This document shows, one piece after another, positions 8,529-18,449 of a DNA stretch of 64,000 nucleotides. This DNA is from Arthrobacter horti (lineage in GTDB: Bacteria; Actinomycetota; Actinomycetes; Actinomycetales; Micrococcaceae), in contig NZ_JAVALS010000001.1 of assembly GCF_030731045.1 (NCBI RefSeq), positions 434,001 through 498,000 of the forward strand, given 5' to 3'. The position numbers were made by a program, and so were the translations under genes. The first letter of the stretch is position 1; each line of letters begins with the position of its first letter. Under the pieces are notes generated by a model. That model saw only the letters and a list, made by a program, of their open reading frames with translations, was not told the DNA's origin and ran no database searches.

Positions 8529-9296
8529 ATGCTTTCCACCGCTCCACCGCCCCTGGCCGAACGACGTCCCGGAACGCTTCTGCGCGCCGCACTGTGGGAC
8601 ATGGACGGGACCCTGGTGGACACGGAACCTTACTGGATGGCGGCCGAACACGAACTCGTGGAGAGCCACGGGGGTGTGTGGAGCAAGGAGCAGGCGCTCC
8701 AGCTGGTGGGCAACGCCCTGGAGGACAGCGCCCGCGTCCTGCAGAAGGCCGGTGTGGGCCTGTCCGTGCGTGAGATCGTCACCACCTTGTCCGGGCGTGT
8801 CATGGAGCGCATCAGGGAGGCGGTCCCGTGGCGCCCGGGCTCCCGCGAGATGCTGGATTCCCTGGTCGGCCAGGGGGTCCGCTGTGCCCTGGTCACCATG
8901 AGCGAGCGCCCGCTGGCGAGCCTGGTGGTGGAGCAGCTGCCCAGGCCGTACTTCGAGTTCCTGGTCACCGGGGACGACGTCGCCAGGGGCAAGCCGGACC
9001 CGGAGGCGTATCTGCGGGCCATGGAGCTGATGCGCGCTGCCGAGCCGGCATTGGACGTGGACAACTTTGTGGCATTCGAGGATTCCGTGCCGGGCGTCAG
9101 CGCGGCTCTCGCCTCCGGTGCCGTCACCATCGGCATCCCTCATGCGGTGCCGCTGCCGGACTTCGCCGGCCGCTACAGCACCTGGGAATCCCTGCGCGGC
9201 AAGGACGCCGGCAGCGTCCAGGACGTCCTGGACGGCCATTGGGCGGGAATCGACGACGGCGGGCGGCAGGCGCCGGCCGGCAAGGTCAGCGCGTGA
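8529..9296 (+). CDS. HAD-superfamily phosphatase (beta-phosphoglucomutase-like)
   Basis: A 255-residue hydrolase of HAD subfamily IA. Motif I is WDMDGTLVDTEP with nucleophile Asp24 and Asp26. Motif II is LVTMSERP (Thr). Motif III/IV is GKPDPEAY followed by FEDSVPGVSAA. The helical cap lies between motif I and II at about residues 35-100. Such enzymes remove phosphate from small sugar or nucleotide phosphates in the cytosol. The stop overlaps the GTG start of the M50 protease gene as GTGA, indicating a translationally coupled pair. Confidence 0.88.
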   Translation: MLSTAPPPLAERRPGTLLRAALWDMDGTLVDTEPYWMAAEHELVESHGGVWSKEQALQLVGNALEDSARVLQKAGVGLSVREIVTTLSGRVMERIREAVPWRPGSREMLDSLVGQGVRCALVTMSERPLASLVVEQLPRPYFEFLVTGDDVARGKPDPEAYLRAMELMRAAEPALDVDNFVAFEDSVPGVSAALASGAVTIGIPHAVPLPDFAGRYSTWESLRGKDAGSVQDVLDGHWAGIDDGGRQAPAGKVSA

Positions 9297-10435
9297 ACCG
9301 GATCGCGGGCAGGGAGGGCATCCAGCTCGGAAAGCTCTGGGGCGTGCCGATCGTCCTGGCGTACTCCTGGGTCATCATCGCGGCGTTCACCGTGGTCTCC
9401 TTCGGCCCGATGCTGCTGGCCACGATGCCGGGCCTTGGCACGTGGGCGTACGCCGTCGCGCTGAGTTACGCGATCCTGCTGCTCCTCTCCGTGCTGGTGC
9501 ACGAGCTTGCCCACGCATTTTCTGCCAAGGCGTTCGGCTGGGCCACGGAGAAGATCGTGCTGAACCTCTGGGGCGGGCACACGCAGTTCAATGAGTTCAC
9601 CGCCACGCCGTGGCGCTCGGTGATCGTGGCCTTCGCCGGGCCGTTGGCAAACTTCATCCTGGCCGGTGCGGGCTGGATCGTCACGGTGTCCGCCGAGCCG
9701 TCCGGCGTGCCGGGCATCCTCTGGGGGATCTTCACCTGGACGAACTTCGTGATCGGGATCTTCAACATCCTCCCCGGCCTTCCGCTGGACGGCGGCCGCC
9801 TGGTCGAGAGCATCGTGTGGCGCGTGAGCGGGAGCCGCGAGAAGGGCACCATCGCCGCGGGCTGGACCGGCCGGGCCATCGTCGCCGTGATCGTCCTCTA
9901 CTTCATCGTGTGGCCCTACCTTCAGGGGAACGGCCTCGACTTCAAGTTCGCGATCATCACCCTCCTGGTGGCCGGATTCCTGTGGATGGGCGCCAGCGAG
10001 GCCATCCGTTTCGGCGCCATGCGCCTGAGGCTGCCGACCGTCGTCGCGGGCGCCCTGGCCGAGCCCGCCCTCGGCGTCCCCGCGTGGGCCACCACGGCCC
10101 AGGTCCTCGATCAGCTTCGCATGGCTCCCGGCGTGAGCCTCGTGCTGACCGGTCCAGACGGCGCGCCTCAGGCACTGCTGGACGCCGCGGCACTCGCCCG
10201 GGTGCCCTCGGAGCTACTGAGCACGACGGCGGTGGAATCGGTCAGTATCCCGCTCGTGGCGGGCGCGTACGTGCCGGAGCACGCCTCCGGCAAGGAGCTC
10301 ATCGACTACCTCTCCACCGTGGACGGACGCGAGTACGCCGTGGTGGATGCCCAGGGCCGGGTCACAGGCCTTCTGCGCCAGGCGGTTCTCGTCGCCGCCA
10401 TCACCGGCAAGGCGGGCCGGGGCCCGGCCCGCTGA
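9293..10435 (+). CDS. Site-2 protease family (M50) metalloprotease with C-terminal CBS region
   Basis: A 380-residue intramembrane zinc protease. The active-site motif HELAH is at residues 70-74 within a hydrophobic helix (SVLVHELAHAFSAKAFGW). The third zinc ligand is Asp166 in NILPGLPLDGGRL. About six transmembrane segments are followed by a soluble C-terminal part of about 130 residues with two weak CBS-like repeats, the second containing GREYAVVDAQGRVTGLL. This fits the SpoIVFB-like bacterial group with regulatory CBS domains. The start is GTG 9293 overlapping the HAD stop. The cleaved substrate is unknown. Confidence 0.88.
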   Translation: MNRIAGREGIQLGKLWGVPIVLAYSWVIIAAFTVVSFGPMLLATMPGLGTWAYAVALSYAILLLLSVLVHELAHAFSAKAFGWATEKIVLNLWGGHTQFNEFTATPWRSVIVAFAGPLANFILAGAGWIVTVSAEPSGVPGILWGIFTWTNFVIGIFNILPGLPLDGGRLVESIVWRVSGSREKGTIAAGWTGRAIVAVIVLYFIVWPYLQGNGLDFKFAIITLLVAGFLWMGASEAIRFGAMRLRLPTVVAGALAEPALGVPAWATTAQVLDQLRMAPGVSLVLTGPDGAPQALLDAAALARVPSELLSTTAVESVSIPLVAGAYVPEHASGKELIDYLSTVDGREYAVVDAQGRVTGLLRQAVLVAAITGKAGRGPAR

Positions 10436-10499
10436 CGGTAGAGTTGGTCACCGGACAAAACGCCCACGCCCGTTCCCGGGCACAGGAGAAGGACTTCAC

Positions 10500-11543
10500 A
10501 TGAGCACGCAGGACACCCCCCAGGCACCCGCCACCGACAGCCGTCAGGCAGTCGGCGCCGCCCGTCGCCGGGGACCGTTCCGGGTGGGGGAGCGCGTGCA
10601 GCTCACCGACGAGAAGGGGCGGATGAACACCATCACCCTGGAACGCGGCGGAGCCTTCCACACCCACCGTGGATTCCTGAACCACGATGACCTGATCGGC
10701 CAGCCGGACGGCTGCGTGGTGCACAACAACATCGGCCAGCAGTATCAGGCCCTCCGTCCGCTGCTGAGCGACTTCGTCCTCTCCATGCCGCGAGGCGCCG
10801 CCGTGGTCTACCCCAAGGACGCCGGCCAGATCGTCACCATGGCGGACATCTTCCCCGGCGCGCGCGTCGTCGAGGCCGGTGTCGGTTCCGGTGCCCTGTC
10901 CATCTCTCTGCTCCGCGCGGTTGGCGACCACGGCTACCTGCACTCCTTCGAACGCCGTGAGGAATTCGCGGACATCGCCCGAGGCAATGTGGAGACAATC
11001 TTCGGCGGCCCGCACCCGGCCTGGCAGATCAGCCTGGGCGATTTCCAGGACGAGGTGGTCAAGGCCGAGGAGCCCGGCAGTGTGGACCGGGTGGTCCTGG
11101 ACATGCTCGCCCCCTGGGAGTGCATCGACGCCGTGGCCACGGTCCTGGCACCCGGCGGCGTCTGGATCAACTACGTCGCCACCGTGACCCAGCTGTCCCG
11201 CACCGCGGAGGCCATCCGCGCCGACGGCCGCTTCACCGAGCCCGACGCCTGGGAGTCCATGGTCCGCGGCTGGCACCTGGAAGGCCTGGCGGTCCGCCCG
11301 AACCACCGCATGGTGGGCCACACCGGATTCCTCCTGGTCACGCGTCGGCTCGCCGACGGCGTGGACGGACTGACGCTGAAGAAGCGAGCCAAGACCGAAT
11401 TCACCGAAGAGGACATGAACGCATGGACGCCGGCGAGCGTCGGTGAGCGTCCGTACTCGGACCGCAAGCTCCGCCGTGCGGCCCGTGACGCCATCGCCGG
11501 CACCCGCGTGGAGGACGATTCCACGCCTGAAGAGGCTGAATAA
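10500..11543 (+). CDS. trmI: tRNA (adenine(58)-N(1))-methyltransferase TrmI
   Basis: This 347-residue SAM-dependent enzyme makes m1A58 in the T-loop of tRNAs. The N-terminal beta domain (RRRGPFRVGERVQLTDEKGR) is followed by NHDDLIGQPDG. The SAM motif VVEAGVGSGALSISLLRAVG lies near residue 122, and DMLAPWEC near residue 202 is the family's catalytic Asp region. The start is ATG 10500 with AGGAGAAGG upstream. Placement directly before arc is the conserved actinobacterial arrangement. The C-terminal extension after residue 290 is charged and variable. Confidence 0.94.
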   Translation: MSTQDTPQAPATDSRQAVGAARRRGPFRVGERVQLTDEKGRMNTITLERGGAFHTHRGFLNHDDLIGQPDGCVVHNNIGQQYQALRPLLSDFVLSMPRGAAVVYPKDAGQIVTMADIFPGARVVEAGVGSGALSISLLRAVGDHGYLHSFERREEFADIARGNVETIFGGPHPAWQISLGDFQDEVVKAEEPGSVDRVVLDMLAPWECIDAVATVLAPGGVWINYVATVTQLSRTAEAIRADGRFTEPDAWESMVRGWHLEGLAVRPNHRMVGHTGFLLVTRRLADGVDGLTLKKRAKTEFTEEDMNAWTPASVGERPYSDRKLRRAARDAIAGTRVEDDSTPEEAE

Positions 11544-11656
11544 GCGCAGGTGACGGCGCGGTAGTCACATCGTGGGCACGCCGGGGTGTCTCCACGCCTG
11601 AAGCGCTAGGCTCGATGGTGCAGGCATGAAGACTTTCCACGAGAGGGCTGGCCACC

Positions 11657-13414
11657 ATGAGCGAGGAGCACCACGGGAACCCCGGTGACACCGGTCGTCC
11701 CACCCCGGACAGCACGGCGCAACTGAGCATCGCCGAGCGGCAGATCAACGTTCTGCGGGACAAACTCCGCAACGTGGACCGCCAGCTGTCCTCGGCCACC
11801 CAGCACAACTCGCGCCTCGTGGGCATGCTGGAAACGGCCAAGACGGAGATCCAGCGCCTCAAGGCGGCTCTGGAGCAGGAGGGGCAGCCCCCGTACAGCT
11901 TCGCGACCATCCTCCAGCTCAATCACCGGCGTGAACCCGCGGCCGGGGCCAGCGCGAACGCGGCCGTGGAGGAGTCCGTCGACGTCTTCAATGCGGGACG
12001 CAAGATGCGCGTCGGCATCAGCCCCCTGGTCAACATCAACCAGCTGGCCGTCGGCCAGGAGGTGCTCCTGAACGAGGCGCTGGTCATCATCGCCGGGCTC
12101 GGCTTCGAGCAGGCCGGCGAGGTGGTCACGGTCAAGGAACTGATCGGCCACGATCGCGTGCTGGTGGTCGGGCGGACCGACGACGAGCGCGTCATCCGGC
12201 TCTCCGGACCGCTGCGCCACCACGGCGTGCGGGTGGGAGACGCCGTCGCCGTGGACAGCAGGACCGGTTTCGCGCTGGAGAAGGTGGACCGCAGCGAGGT
12301 CGAGACCCTGGTGCTGGAGGATGTGCCGGACATCAGCTATGAGGACATCGGAGGCCTGGGCCCCCAGATCGAACAGATCCGGGACGCCGTGGAGCTTCCG
12401 TTCCTGCACCCGGGCCTGTACCGGGAACACGGGCTCAAGGCCCCCAAGGGCATCCTGCTCTACGGCCCTCCCGGCTGCGGCAAGACCCTGATCGCGAAAG
12501 CCGTCGCCAACTCGCTCGCCGCGCGCGCGGCGGAACGGTCCGGAGCGGCCGAGCTGAAGAGCTACTTCCTGAACATCAAGGGCCCCGAGCTGCTGGACAA
12601 GTACGTCGGCGAGACGGAACGCCACATCCGCCTGATCTTCGCACGCGCCCGGGAGAAGGCCAGCGACGGCAGCCCCGTGGTGGTCTTCTTCGACGAGATG
12701 GACTCCCTGTTCCGGACCCGTGGCACGGGTGTCTCCTCGGACGTGGAGACCACGATCGTCCCGCAGCTGCTCAGCGAAATCGACGGTGTGGAGCGCCTGG
12801 ACAACGTCATCGTGATCGGCGCGTCCAACCGCGAGGACATGATCGACCCGGCCATCCTGCGCCCCGGCCGTCTGGACGTGAAGGTCAAGATCCAGCGTCC
12901 CGACGCCGAAGCCGCCGCGGACATCTTCGCGAAGTACATCACCACGCAGCTCCCGCTGCACCCCAACGACCTGGCGGAGCACGGCGGTGACCACGAGGCC
13001 ACGGTGCGCGGCATGATCCAGCGGACGGTGGAGTCGATGTACTCCACGGACAAGTCCAACGAGTACCTCGAAGTGACCTACGCCAACGGGGACAGCGAGA
13101 TCCTGTACTTCAAGGACTTCAACTCCGGCGCCGTCATCCAGAACGTGGTGGACCGGGCCAAGAAGTCCGCCATCAAGGACCTGCTGACCACGGGGGAGAA
13201 GGGTCTGCGGATCGAGCACCTGCTCCGCGCAGTGACGGACGAGTTCCGCGAGCATGAGGACATGCCCAACACCACCAACCCGGACGACTGGGCCCGCATC
13301 TCCGGCAAGAAAGGCGAACGGATCACCTACATCCGCACCATCGTGCAGGGCAAGGGCGGCCAGGAACCGGGCAAGACCATCGAGACGGCCAGCAACACGG
13401 GACAGTACCTGTGA
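11657..13414 (+). CDS. arc: Proteasome ATPase Arc (Mpa homologue)
   Basis: A 585-residue AAA+ ring ATPase that recognises pupylated proteins, unfolds them and feeds them to the 20S proteasome. The N-terminal coiled coil (about residues 19-70, [20 protein letters not shown]) is the Pup-binding region. Two OB-fold subdomains occupy roughly 85-225. The AAA module has Walker A GPPGCGKT near residue 271 and Walker [12 protein letters not shown] near residue 345, with RPGRLDVKV further on. The C-terminus ends GQYL, the proteasome-gate-opening tail (family knowledge: HbYX-like QYL). Its TGA overlaps the dop GTG as GTGA. Confidence 0.97.
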   Translation: MSEEHHGNPGDTGRPTPDSTAQLSIAERQINVLRDKLRNVDRQLSSATQHNSRLVGMLETAKTEIQRLKAALEQEGQPPYSFATILQLNHRREPAAGASANAAVEESVDVFNAGRKMRVGISPLVNINQLAVGQEVLLNEALVIIAGLGFEQAGEVVTVKELIGHDRVLVVGRTDDERVIRLSGPLRHHGVRVGDAVAVDSRTGFALEKVDRSEVETLVLEDVPDISYEDIGGLGPQIEQIRDAVELPFLHPGLYREHGLKAPKGILLYGPPGCGKTLIAKAVANSLAARAAERSGAAELKSYFLNIKGPELLDKYVGETERHIRLIFARAREKASDGSPVVVFFDEMDSLFRTRGTGVSSDVETTIVPQLLSEIDGVERLDNVIVIGASNREDMIDPAILRPGRLDVKVKIQRPDAEAAADIFAKYITTQLPLHPNDLAEHGGDHEATVRGMIQRTVESMYSTDKSNEYLEVTYANGDSEILYFKDFNSGAVIQNVVDRAKKSAIKDLLTTGEKGLRIEHLLRAVTDEFREHEDMPNTTNPDDWARISGKKGERITYIRTIVQGKGGQEPGKTIETASNTGQYL

Positions 13415-15069
13415 CCGCGGGCGCCTTCCCCGACGGAGGAGGCCACGGCGGGGTCCGTCGTGTCATGGGTTCGGAGACCGAGTACGGCATCCACGCGCCC
13501 CTGACGCCGACGGCGAACGCCACGGTGCTCTCCGCCCGCGTGATCGAGGCCTACGCCCGGCTGAACTCGTCCCGCCTGGCCGGTGAGGCCGGTGCCCGCC
13601 GGGCGACAGCCGGCTGGGACTACAGCGACGAGGAGCCGCTGCACGACGCCCGCGGGTGGACGATGCCACGCAACCGCGCCCACTACAGCCAGCTCACCGA
13701 CGTCGAGCCCGTCCTGGACGCCACGGCCGTGGCCCTGGCGCATGGCCGCGCGGAGCTGGACTACTCGGATGTGGAGTCCGCCGAGCAGCCGCTCATGAAC
13801 ATGGTGCTCGGCAACGGCGCCCGCTTCTACGTGGACCACGCCCATCCGGAGTACTCCAGCCCAGAGGTGACCGGTCCGCGGGACGCGGTCATCTGGGACG
13901 CGGCCGGTGACCTCGTGGCGCTGGAGTCGGTCCGTGCTCTGCAGGAGGCTGACGGGACCGGCCCGGTCAACCTCTACAAGAACAACACGGACAACAAGGC
14001 CGTCTCCTACGGCAGCCATGAGAACTACCTCATGCCGCGCGAGGTGCCGTTCTCCTCGATCGCTGAGGGGCTCATCCCGTTCTTCGTCAGCCGGCAGGTC
14101 CTGTGCGGCTCGGGCCGCCTGGGCCTCGGCCAGGACGGCCGTGGGGTGGGCTATCAGATCAGCCAGCGTGCGGACTTCTTCGAGGCGGAGGTGGGCCTGG
14201 AGACCACCATCCGCCGCCCGATCATCAACACGCGGGACGAGCCGCACGCCACGGCGGACAAGTACCGTCGTCTGCATGTCATCATCGGCGACGCCAATCT
14301 GTCCCAGTACGCCAACTACCTCAAGTTCGGCACCGCCTCCCTCGTCCTGGGGCTCATCGAGGCGGGCCGTGTCCCGAAGCTGCAGGTGTTCGAGCCTGTG
14401 GCCGCGCTGCAGGACGTTAGCCACGACACAAGCCTGCAACACCGGGTGCGCCTCATTGACGGTCGGCGGCTCACCGCCGTCGAGCTCCAGTGGCTGTACT
14501 TCGAAGCGGCCAAGAGCTTCGCCGAAGAGACCGGTGCCGGGCATCCGAGCCAGGGCGACGGCGAGACCCACGCGCTGCTCACCGCCTGGGAGGAGACGCT
14601 GGGCTGGCTGGAGTCCGGTGACGAGCGGGCCGCGCAGCGCGTGGAGTGGCTGGCCAAGCTGCGGCTGCTGGAGGGGTACCGCGACCGCGGTGGCCTCGCC
14701 TGGAACGACGCCAAGCTGGGTCTGATCGATCTTCAGTGGTCCGACATCCGCCCGGAGAAGGGCCTCTACCACCGCCTCGCCCAGCACGGCCGGATGGAGA
14801 AGCTCGTCGACGACGCGGAGATCGCGGCCGCCGTCACGGCGCCCCCTGAGGGCACGCGTGCCTTCTTCCGCGGGATGTGCCTGAGCCGATTCCCCCGTGA
14901 GGTCACGGGGGCCAGCTGGGATTCGGTCATCTTCCGCCTCCCTCGCCAGTCCCGTTCCACCCGTATCCCCACCCGGGAGCCGTTGCGGGGCACCCGGGAA
15001 CTCACCGGGGCGCTCTTCGACGCGCACCAGGACGCCGAGGACTTCCTGAGGGCTTTGCAGCAGCAGTGA
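13411..15069 (+). CDS. dop: Deamidase/depupylase Dop
   Basis: A 552-residue glutamine-synthetase-fold enzyme. It deamidates the C-terminal Gln of Pup to Glu and can remove Pup from substrates. The diagnostic start [11 protein letters not shown] lies near residue 18, with the catalytic Asp expected in the conserved [16 protein letters not shown] stretch near residue 140. The nucleotide-binding [19 protein letters not shown] segment is near residue 190. The insertion after ETEYG (Dop-loop region), compared with PafA, supports Dop rather than PafA. The GTG start overlaps arc by four bases. The matching Pup downstream ends in GGQ and therefore needs this deamidation. Confidence 0.97.
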   Translation: MTAGAFPDGGGHGGVRRVMGSETEYGIHAPLTPTANATVLSARVIEAYARLNSSRLAGEAGARRATAGWDYSDEEPLHDARGWTMPRNRAHYSQLTDVEPVLDATAVALAHGRAELDYSDVESAEQPLMNMVLGNGARFYVDHAHPEYSSPEVTGPRDAVIWDAAGDLVALESVRALQEADGTGPVNLYKNNTDNKAVSYGSHENYLMPREVPFSSIAEGLIPFFVSRQVLCGSGRLGLGQDGRGVGYQISQRADFFEAEVGLETTIRRPIINTRDEPHATADKYRRLHVIIGDANLSQYANYLKFGTASLVLGLIEAGRVPKLQVFEPVAALQDVSHDTSLQHRVRLIDGRRLTAVELQWLYFEAAKSFAEETGAGHPSQGDGETHALLTAWEETLGWLESGDERAAQRVEWLAKLRLLEGYRDRGGLAWNDAKLGLIDLQWSDIRPEKGLYHRLAQHGRMEKLVDDAEIAAAVTAPPEGTRAFFRGMCLSRFPREVTGASWDSVIFRLPRQSRSTRIPTREPLRGTRELTGALFDAHQDAEDFLRALQQQ

Positions 15070-15168
15070 TCCGCCCCTGCGGACGCTCTGCGCGGCATAC
15101 TGCGCACCCCGTCCCGAAGTGGCAGGATGACAAGTAGAAGAGAACACCACGAGGCTTCAGGAGGAGTC

Positions 15169-15372
15169 ATGGCAGGGCAGGAACAGATCAACCCGAGCTC
15201 CCGCAACGAGGAGCAGGCCGAAGAAGCGGACGCCGCGATCCCCACCAGCCCCGCCGCCCAGTCGAGCGCGGCGACCCAGGGTGTGGACGATCTGCTGGAT
15301 GAGATCGACGGCGTGCTGGAGAAGAACGCCGAGGAGTTCGTCAAGGGCTTCGTCCAGAAGGGCGGCCAGTAG
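15169..15372 (+). CDS. pup: Prokaryotic ubiquitin-like protein Pup
   Basis: A 67-residue, acidic, mostly disordered tag. The C-terminal half (VDDLLDEIDGVLEKNAEEFV) forms the helix that binds the Arc coiled coil, and it ends KGFVQKGGQ. The terminal Gln must be converted to Glu by Dop before PafA can join it to substrate lysines. The ATG at 15169 is preceded by CAGGAGGAG, one of the strongest Shine-Dalgarno sequences in the window, consistent with high expression. prcB starts 3 bases after the stop. Confidence 0.97.
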   Translation: MAGQEQINPSSRNEEQAEEADAAIPTSPAAQSSAATQGVDDLLDEIDGVLEKNAEEFVKGFVQKGGQ

Positions 15373-15375
15373 GCC

Positions 15376-16185
15376 GTGTCCGGGGACGCCGTCCGCCTGG
15401 CGGCCGAGGCCAGCTCCTCGTTCCTGGAGCACCTCTCCGCGACAAGGCCTGAGCTGCTGCCCTTCGGGGTCACCCCTGTGGGCGGTGCGGCCGCGCTGCA
15501 GGTGCCGCACGCCACTACGATCGTGGCGCTCCAGACCGCCTCGGGTGTGCTGATGGCGGGGGACCGGCGAGCCACGATGGGCACCTTGATCGCCTCCCGC
15601 AGCATGGAGAAGGTCTTCCCGGCGGACGAGAGTTCCGTCATGGGGATCGCCGGGACGGCGGGTCTCGCGGTGGACATCGTCAAGCTGTTCCAGGTGGAAC
15701 TGGAGCACTACGAGAAGATCGAAGGAACCCAGCTGAGCCTGGAAGGCCGGGCCAACCGCCTGGCCGCCATGGTCCGCGGGAACCTGAGCATGGCCATGCA
15801 GGGCATGGCGGTCGTGCCGCTGTACGCCGGCTATGAGCCCTCCGCTCCCACGGGGCGGATCTTCTCCTATGACGTCACGGGCGGCCGGTACGAGGAGCAT
15901 GAGCACCACAGCGTCGGCTCCGGTTCCACCTTCGCCCGGGGCGCGCTCAAGAAGCTCTGGCGGCCGGGCCTCGAAGAAGGGGACGCCGTCCGCGTGGCGG
16001 TGGAGGCGCTGTATGACGCCGCGGATGACGATTCGGCGACGGGTGGCCCCGATCCGGTGCGCCAGCTCTGGCCGGTGATCTATGTGGTGGACGACGGCGG
16101 CAGCCGCCGGGTGTCCGAAGACGTGGTGAAGGAGGCGGCAGCGGCCGTCGTGGCCGGGCGCAGTGCCCAGAGCCGGGAGGCCTGA
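15376..16185 (+). CDS. prcB: Proteasome beta subunit PrcB
   Basis: A 269-residue proteolytic subunit of the 20S proteasome. The propeptide runs to Ala46 and autocatalytic cleavage should expose Thr47 (HA|TTIVALQ), the N-terminal nucleophile. The conserved [13 protein letters not shown] segment carries the Asp and Arg/Lys-region residues that assist catalysis, and the [11 protein letters not shown] motif with its Ser-Gly pair is present. The GTG start lies 3 bases after pup and prcA starts 1 base after the prcB stop (TGAGATG), a tight operon. The subunit occupies the two inner rings of the barrel. Confidence 0.96.
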   Translation: MSGDAVRLAAEASSSFLEHLSATRPELLPFGVTPVGGAAALQVPHATTIVALQTASGVLMAGDRRATMGTLIASRSMEKVFPADESSVMGIAGTAGLAVDIVKLFQVELEHYEKIEGTQLSLEGRANRLAAMVRGNLSMAMQGMAVVPLYAGYEPSAPTGRIFSYDVTGGRYEEHEHHSVGSGSTFARGALKKLWRPGLEEGDAVRVAVEALYDAADDDSATGGPDPVRQLWPVIYVVDDGGSRRVSEDVVKEAAAAVVAGRSAQSREA

Positions 16186-16186
16186 G

Positions 16187-16942
16187 ATGTCGCAGCAGTT
16201 CTACGTCTCGCCCGAGCAGATCATGAAGGACCGGGCGGACTTCGCGCGCAAGGGCATCGCCCGCGGCCGGTCCGTCGTCGTGCTGTCCTGCGCGGCCGGC
16301 ATCGCACTGGTGGCGGAGAACCCTTCGAGTTCCCTCCACAAGATCGGTGAGATCTACGACCGCATCGCGTTCGCCGCGGTGGGCAAGTACAACGAGTTCG
16401 AGAGCCTGCGGCAGGCCGGGGTGCGCTACGCGGACGTGAGGGGATTCTCCTATGACCGCAGCGACGTCACTGCCCGTGGCCTGGCCAGCGTCTACGCCCA
16501 GAGCCTCGGCACCGTCTTCACCGCCGAGCAGAAGCCGTTCGAGGTGGAGCTGGCCGTGGCGGAAGTCGGCAGGACCCAGGACGAGGACCACATCTTCCGG
16601 CTCACCTTCGACGGGTCGATCGCCGATGAACGCCACTTCGTCGCGATGGGTGGCCGGGCGGACAAGGTGACGGCGGCGCTCGAGGAGGGGTGGCGTGATG
16701 GGCTTGGTCTCGGGGAGGCCCTCCGGCTTGCCACCCGGGCTCTTGTCGCCTCGCGTCCGGCGCCGGGGAACGGCGCGTCGGCCGGTGATGGCGAGGCCCC
16801 GGCTTCCGAAGCCGCGCAGCCGGCCGAGGCTTTCGCACTGGAGGCCGCGGTGCTGGACCGTGAGCCGGGGCGCTGGAGGTCCAAGCGGCGGGCCTTCCGG
16901 AGACTGGACGCTGCGAGGCTCAAAGAACTTCTTCAGGAGTGA
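16187..16942 (+). CDS. prcA: Proteasome alpha subunit PrcA
   Basis: A 251-residue subunit that forms the outer, gated rings of the 20S proteasome. The N-terminus [21 protein letters not shown] is the actinobacterial gating segment; [41 protein letters not shown] core sequence follows. There is no N-terminal Thr nucleophile, as expected for alpha. The C-terminal about 50 residues are Ala/Glu-rich and variable, ending in a basic stretch ([20 protein letters not shown]). It is directly downstream of prcB. Confidence 0.95.
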   Translation: MSQQFYVSPEQIMKDRADFARKGIARGRSVVVLSCAAGIALVAENPSSSLHKIGEIYDRIAFAAVGKYNEFESLRQAGVRYADVRGFSYDRSDVTARGLASVYAQSLGTVFTAEQKPFEVELAVAEVGRTQDEDHIFRLTFDGSIADERHFVAMGGRADKVTAALEEGWRDGLGLGEALRLATRALVASRPAPGNGASAGDGEAPASEAAQPAEAFALEAAVLDREPGRWRSKRRAFRRLDAARLKELLQE

Positions 16943-16987
16943 GGCCGTTTCCTGCAGAGAACGGTGGCACCACGGTGAAAGGACGGC

Positions 16988-18352
16988 ATGGACCGACGGA
17001 TTTTTGGCATTGAGACGGAGTTCGGCATCTCCTATGTGGGGAGCAATACCCGCCGTCTGGCCCCGGAGGAAGCGGCCCGGTACCTGTTCCGCAAGGTGGT
17101 GAGCTGGGGGCGATCGTCCAACGTCTTCCTGGCGAACGGCTCGCGCCTCTACCTCGACGTCGGTTCGCATCCGGAGTACGCCACCGCGGAATGCGACGCC
17201 CTGCCCCAGCTGATCGCGCACGACAAGGCCGGCGAGCTGATCCTGGACGAGCTCTGCCAGGAGGCGGAGCAGCGGCTGGCCGCGGACGGTTTCGAGGGGA
17301 AGATCTTCCTCTTCAAGAACAACACCGACTCCGCAGGGAACTCCTACGGCAGCCACGAGAACTACCTGATCCCGCGCAAGGGCGAGTTCAACCGCCTGGC
17401 CGACGTGCTGATCCCGTTCCTGGTGACCCGTCAGCTCCTGGTGGGCGCCGGCAAGATCATCAACACCCCGCAGGGATCGCTCTACGCGTTCTCTCAGCGG
17501 GCCGACCACATCTGGGAGGGTGTCTCCTCGGCGACCACCCGCTCCCGTCCCATCATCAACACCCGCGACGAGCCGCACGCCGACGCCGAGTACTTCCGGC
17601 GCCTGCATGTGATCGTGGGGGACTCCAGCATGTCGGAGACCACGGCCCTGCTGAAGACCGGCTCCGTCGACCTGGTTCTGCGTGCCCTGGAGGGCGGCGC
17701 GCTCATGCGGGACATGCGGATGGAGAACCCCATACGCAGCATCCGGGAGATCTCCCGTGACCTCAGCGGCCAGGTGCTGGTCCGGCTGGCCACTGGCCGG
17801 CAGCTGACGGCGCTGCAGATCCAGGAGGAGTACCTCGAATGGGTCACCGCATTCGTGGCCAAGGAGGGCGCGCACCACCCGCACGTGGAGCGGATCCTCG
17901 GCCTATGGCGCCGGACCCTGGACGCCATCCGTGTCGGTGACACCTCCGGCATCGACACGGAGATCGACTGGGCCATCAAGAAGAAGCTGATCGACGGCTA
18001 CGCCGCCCGGCACGGGCTGGACCTCGATTCGCCGCGGCTGGCACAGATCGACCTGACCTATCACGACATCTCCCGCCAGCGAGGCCTGTTCTACCTCCTG
18101 GAACGCAAGGGCCTGGCCCAGCGGGTGGTCAGCGATGAGGAGATCCGTACGGCGGCCATGACCGCACCGCAGACCACGCGTGCCAAGCTCCGCGGCGAGT
18201 TCGTCCGGCGCGCCCAGGAACTCGGACGGGACTACACGGTGGACTGGGTCCACCTGAAGCTCAATGACAGGGCGCACCAGACCGTGATCTGCAAGGATCC
18301 CTTCGCCTCCACGGACTCCCGGGTCGACGCATTGATCGCCGGGATGAGCTGA
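16988..18352 (+). CDS. pafA: Pup--protein ligase PafA
   Basis: A 454-residue glutamine-synthetase-like ligase. It phosphorylates the C-terminal Glu of Pup and forms an isopeptide bond to substrate lysines. It starts [16 protein letters not shown] (Glu ligand of Mg-ATP) and contains [18 protein letters not shown] with the catalytic Asp. Further signatures are [19 protein letters not shown] and [15 protein letters not shown]. Lack of the Dop-specific insertion after the ETEFG motif separates it from dop at 13411. GTGAAAGGACGGC provides a ribosome binding site 8 bases before ATG. Confidence 0.97.
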   Translation: MDRRIFGIETEFGISYVGSNTRRLAPEEAARYLFRKVVSWGRSSNVFLANGSRLYLDVGSHPEYATAECDALPQLIAHDKAGELILDELCQEAEQRLAADGFEGKIFLFKNNTDSAGNSYGSHENYLIPRKGEFNRLADVLIPFLVTRQLLVGAGKIINTPQGSLYAFSQRADHIWEGVSSATTRSRPIINTRDEPHADAEYFRRLHVIVGDSSMSETTALLKTGSVDLVLRALEGGALMRDMRMENPIRSIREISRDLSGQVLVRLATGRQLTALQIQEEYLEWVTAFVAKEGAHHPHVERILGLWRRTLDAIRVGDTSGIDTEIDWAIKKKLIDGYAARHGLDLDSPRLAQIDLTYHDISRQRGLFYLLERKGLAQRVVSDEEIRTAAMTAPQTTRAKLRGEFVRRAQELGRDYTVDWVHLKLNDRAHQTVICKDPFASTDSRVDALIAGMS

Positions 18353-18380
18353 GGCACAGGCCCTACCCAGTCTGCTCCGT

Positions 18381-18419
18381 TACGATGGTGGGCGTGCCGT
18401 TCCCTGGAACCGCACGCCC
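18381..18419 (+). promoter_or_regulatory. Candidate promoter and structured 5' leader of the FKBP lipoprotein gene
   Basis: A -10-like TACGAT at 18381-18386 is followed by a near-perfect inverted repeat at 18390-18419 (GGGCGTGCCGTTCC / GGAACCGCACGCCC, one mismatch, 2-base loop). The predicted transcript would begin in or near the hairpin base. No T-run follows, so it looks like a structured leader rather than a terminator. Confidence 0.4.
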
Positions 18420-18449
18420 GCCTCTCGTTCTCTAGTGGAAAGACGACCA

